From: Comamonas sp. lk
GTDB lineage: Bacteria; Pseudomonadota; Gammaproteobacteria; Burkholderiales; Burkholderiaceae_C
Direction of reading: 5' to 3'
DNA length: 6,764 nucleotides
NCBI GenBank assembly: GCA_945875225.1
Contig: CAMCJY010000110.1
Location: forward strand, 1 to 6,764
The translations under genes and the position numbers were made by a program. Below the pieces are notes generated by a model that was not told the origin of the DNA, ran no database searches, and saw only the letters and a program-made list of their open reading frames with translations. This document shows positions 4,739-6,764 of the stretch, in pieces. The number at the start of each line of letters is the position of its first letter. Position 1 is the stretch's first letter.

Positions 4739-5398
4739 ATGCCGGTCAAGCGCGAGCGTCGCAAGGAGGCGCGTCCCGGCGAACTGTTGCAGGCCGCGCT
4801 GGCCTTGTTCGTGGAGAAAGGCTTTGCCGCCACCAAGGTGGAAGACGTAGCCCGGATGGCTGGGGTATCCAAGGGCACTTTGTTCCTTTATTTCAGCAGC
4901 AAAGAAGAATTGTTCAAAGCCGTGGTACGGGACAAGATCGTGGGCCAGTTGTCGCAGTTTCATGCCGCCATTGACGACTTTGAGGGCCCAACCGACCGGC
5001 TGATGCGCACGTTTTTGCATGCCTGGTGGCAGCAGGCAGACGCCAGCCAAAGCAGCGGCATCGCCAAACTAATGCTCAGCGAGGGGCAGCAATTTCCTGA
5101 GTTGGCCGCTTTTTACCGCGAAGAGGTCATTGATCCGGCGCGCGAGTTGATTGCGCGCGTGCACGGGCGCGGCGTAAAGCGGGGTGAATTCCGACCTATT
5201 GACCCTATTTATGGCCCCTTGACGCTGCTGTCATCGATACTATTTTTGGCCTTGTGGCGCCACGCGCCGGCCTTAAGCCCCTCTCAAATAAGCCCTTTGC
5301 AACCCTTGGCTTACTTGGACGCCTTGATTGATACCTACCTTAGCGGGGTGTTGCTGCGCGAGCCGACGCACCCCGTACTTGATAAAAAAGCTTTATGA
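4739..5398 (+). CDS. TetR/AcrR-family transcriptional repressor of the adjoining RND efflux operon
   Basis: A 219-residue DNA-binding regulator. The N-terminal TetR domain spans ~10-60: ELLQAALALFVEKGFAATKV, then the helix-turn-helix VEDVARMAGVSKGTLFLYF (34-52) and SSKEELFKAV. The rest (~65-215) is a helical ligand and dimer domain with no recognisable ligand signature; it carries a WW pair at 96-97. Family members usually run 190-220 residues, which fits the start at ATG 4739. An in-frame ATG at 4700 would add 13 residues, but it overlaps the candidate -10. Neither has a clear Shine-Dalgarno. The TGA overlaps the adaptor ATG (ATGA, 5395-5398), so the regulator is the first gene of the efflux operon and probably represses its own promoter. 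The inducing compound cannot be told from sequence. Confidence 0.87.
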   Translation: MPVKRERRKEARPGELLQAALALFVEKGFAATKVEDVARMAGVSKGTLFLYFSSKEELFKAVVRDKIVGQLSQFHAAIDDFEGPTDRLMRTFLHAWWQQADASQSSGIAKLMLSEGQQFPELAAFYREEVIDPARELIARVHGRGVKRGEFRPIDPIYGPLTLLSSILFLALWRHAPALSPSQISPLQPLAYLDALIDTYLSGVLLREPTHPVLDKKAL

Positions 5399-6552
5399 AA
5401 TCGAAATTACCCTGGATATTTTTGGTGCTGGCGCTTGTCGCAGGCGGCAGCGCGTTTCAATGGCAACGGATGAAGAGCAAGGCGACTGCGGCCACGGCCG
5501 CTGGCGCAGCCGCCAATCCCACATCGGCTGCCAGTGCGGCTGCCAAACCCTTGCCCGTGGTGACGCTGGCTGCCAGCGACTTGGTCAGTGTGCAAACTAT
5601 CGCGCTGGTGCAGATGCTGCAAATCTCCGGGCCGGTCAAAGCGGTGAATTCGGCTTTTGTGAAAGCCCGCGTATCCGGTGAATTGCAGGATCTGCTGGTG
5701 CGCGAGGGCGACTATGTCAAAGCCGGGCAGGTGATTGCGCGTGTAGACAGCACCGAATACCAGGCGCGCCTGCGCCAGGCACAGCAACAAGCCCAATCGG
5801 CCAAAGCGCAGGTTGACATTGCGCAACGCACCTATGACAACAACCGCTCGCTGGTGGACCAGGGCTTTATTTCCAAAACCGCGCTGGAGATGTCCGCTTC
5901 CAACCTGGCGGCCAGCCAGGCCGGTTACCAAGCGGCGCAATCGGGTGTGGACGTGCTGCAAAAATCTTTAGACGATGCGGTTATGCGCGCGCCCATTACC
6001 GGCCAGGTGTCACAACGCCTGGCGCAAAACGGGGAGCGGGTTGCCGTTGATGCGCGTGTGGTGGAGATTGTGGACCTGGCGCAATTAGAAATGGAAGCCA
6101 GCCTGAGCGCCGAAGATGCGGCTCGGGTGCGGCTTGGCCAAGTGGCGCAGGTGAGCATCGACGGCAGCATTGACAGCGTGGCCGCCAGGGTGGCTCGGGT
6201 CAACCCGATTGCAACCGCTGGTAGCCGCGCAGTGGTGGTGTACCTGGCGCTTTCACCCCATGCACAACTGCGCCAAGGGCTATTCGTGCAAGGCCATTTG
6301 TCTACCGGCAGTCGCACCGGTCCGGCGCTTCCCTTGAGCGCGGTGCGCACAGACAAGCCGGTGACCTATGCGCAGACCATCGTGGACGGCAAAGTGGAGC
6401 ATCAAACGGTGGTAACCGGCTTTATCGGTGACTATCAGGGACAAACCATGGTCGAAGTGATCGGCTTAGCGCCGGGCACGCGCGCGCTGCTGGGCAGCGT
6501 GGGCGCCTTGCTGGCAGGCACGCCTGTCACGGTGAACGAAGCGGACAAATAA
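5395..6552 (+). CDS. RND efflux periplasmic adaptor subunit (membrane fusion protein)
   Basis: A 385-residue adaptor linking an RND pump to an outer-membrane channel. An N-terminal hydrophobic segment (~5-20) has no lipobox Cys, so it is a signal anchor or cleaved signal rather than a lipoprotein. An Ala-rich linker (~30-52) follows. The first lipoyl half is at ~86-119 (ARVSGELQDLLVREGD, VKAGQVIARVD), an alpha-helical coiled-coil hairpin at ~121-195, and the second lipoyl half at ~196-228 (MRAPITGQVSQ, NGERV). The beta-barrel and membrane-proximal domains occupy ~229-380 (LRQGLFVQG, LPLSAVRTD). Length fits the MexA/AcrA class. The start overlaps the tetR stop by four bases and has no clear Shine-Dalgarno, implying translational coupling. 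The RND gene starts 3 bases after the stop. Substrate range is unknown; nothing specific to metal-type (Cus/Czc) adaptors was seen. Confidence 0.93.
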   Translation: MKSKLPWIFLVLALVAGGSAFQWQRMKSKATAATAAGAAANPTSAASAAAKPLPVVTLAASDLVSVQTIALVQMLQISGPVKAVNSAFVKARVSGELQDLLVREGDYVKAGQVIARVDSTEYQARLRQAQQQAQSAKAQVDIAQRTYDNNRSLVDQGFISKTALEMSASNLAASQAGYQAAQSGVDVLQKSLDDAVMRAPITGQVSQRLAQNGERVAVDARVVEIVDLAQLEMEASLSAEDAARVRLGQVAQVSIDGSIDSVAARVARVNPIATAGSRAVVVYLALSPHAQLRQGLFVQGHLSTGSRTGPALPLSAVRTDKPVTYAQTIVDGKVEHQTVVTGFIGDYQGQTMVEVIGLAPGTRALLGSVGALLAGTPVTVNEADK

Positions 6553-6555
6553 TTT

Positions 6556-6764
6556 ATGTGGTTTACCCGAGTCAGCCTGAATAACCCGGTGTTGGCCACC
6601 ATGATGATGGTCGCGCTGGTGGTGTTGGGCCTGTTTTCCATGAATAGGCTCAAGGTCGATCAGTTTCCGAACATTGACTTCCCCACGGTCGTGGTGATTA
6701 CCGATTACCCAGGCGCTGCGCCCGAGATTGTGGAGAGCGAAGTTTCTAAAAAGCTGGAAGAGGC
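6556..6764 (+). CDS. RND efflux inner-membrane transporter, N-terminal 69 residues (partial)
   Basis: The frame starts at ATG 6556 and runs off the window. It begins MWFTRVSLNNPVLATM, then a hydrophobic first membrane helix (~11-28), RLKVDQFPNID (31-41), FPTVVVITDYPGAAPEIVE (42-60) and EVSKKLEE. The 'NP-at-start, FP-I-P-V-V-T-YPGA-PE-VE--V---LE' pattern is the hallmark N-terminus of AcrB/MexB/MdtB-type proton-driven pumps. It lies 3 bases after the adaptor stop; GCGGA (6541-6545) 10 bases before the ATG is a modest ribosome binding site. Because only TM1 and the start of the first porter segment are visible, its subfamily (drug, HAE-1, or metal, HME) cannot be settled, though the FPNIDFPTV form leans towards the drug/hydrophobe group. 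Confidence 0.93.
   Translation, partial: MWFTRVSLNNPVLATMMMVALVVLGLFSMNRLKVDQFPNIDFPTVVVITDYPGAAPEIVESEVSKKLEE

Noticed and set aside
4538..5050. Minus-strand 170-codon frame
   Set aside because: It is antisense to the TetR DNA-binding domain and crosses the divergent regulatory region; no known motif.
5407..6356. Minus-strand frames inside the adaptor gene
   Set aside because: They are complementary to lipoyl and hairpin coding sequence with clear protein homology on the plus strand.

Overview
The window looks like chromosomal DNA of a betaproteobacterium, most likely Burkholderiales/Comamonadaceae (Rhodoferax- or Polaromonas-like). This is inferred from moderately high GC, dense short-gap gene packing and the character of the proteins; there is no rRNA or other marker to prove it. 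No mobile element, CRISPR array, tRNA or rRNA was seen.

Region by region. (1) Positions 1-957, plus strand: the last ~30 codons of pdxH (PLP-forming oxidase), then a complete hydroxypyruvate isomerase-family gene (hyi/otnI-like). (2) Positions 958-1175: a non-coding gap between converging genes. It holds a good FNR/Anr-type box, a correctly placed -10-like element and several inverted repeats. (3) Positions 1176-4506, minus strand: a compact run transcribed right to left. It encodes MsrA, an ABC ATPase, a MacB/FtsX-type permease, a small exported four-cysteine protein and an exported DUF3299 protein with a CXXC motif. The ATPase and permease overlap by 4 bases, and the small gene starts 3 bases after the permease ends. 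(4) Positions 4507-4738: a divergent regulatory region with a tandem 10-mer next to msrA and a 20-base near-palindrome lying inside a plausible tetR promoter. (5) Positions 4739-6764, plus strand: tetR, a periplasmic adaptor gene and the first 69 codons of an RND pump. This is a self-regulated efflux operon that runs off the right edge.

How they work together. The plus-strand right half is a standard TetR-controlled RND tripartite efflux operon, although no outer-membrane channel gene is visible. The minus-strand block is the least understood part. A type VII (MacB/Lol-like) ABC transporter with a His-rich periplasmic segment is co-encoded with two exported Cys proteins. Together they suggest an envelope system handling a metal or thiol-related cargo; the presence of MsrA upstream may tie it to oxidative or thiol stress. 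That function is inference.
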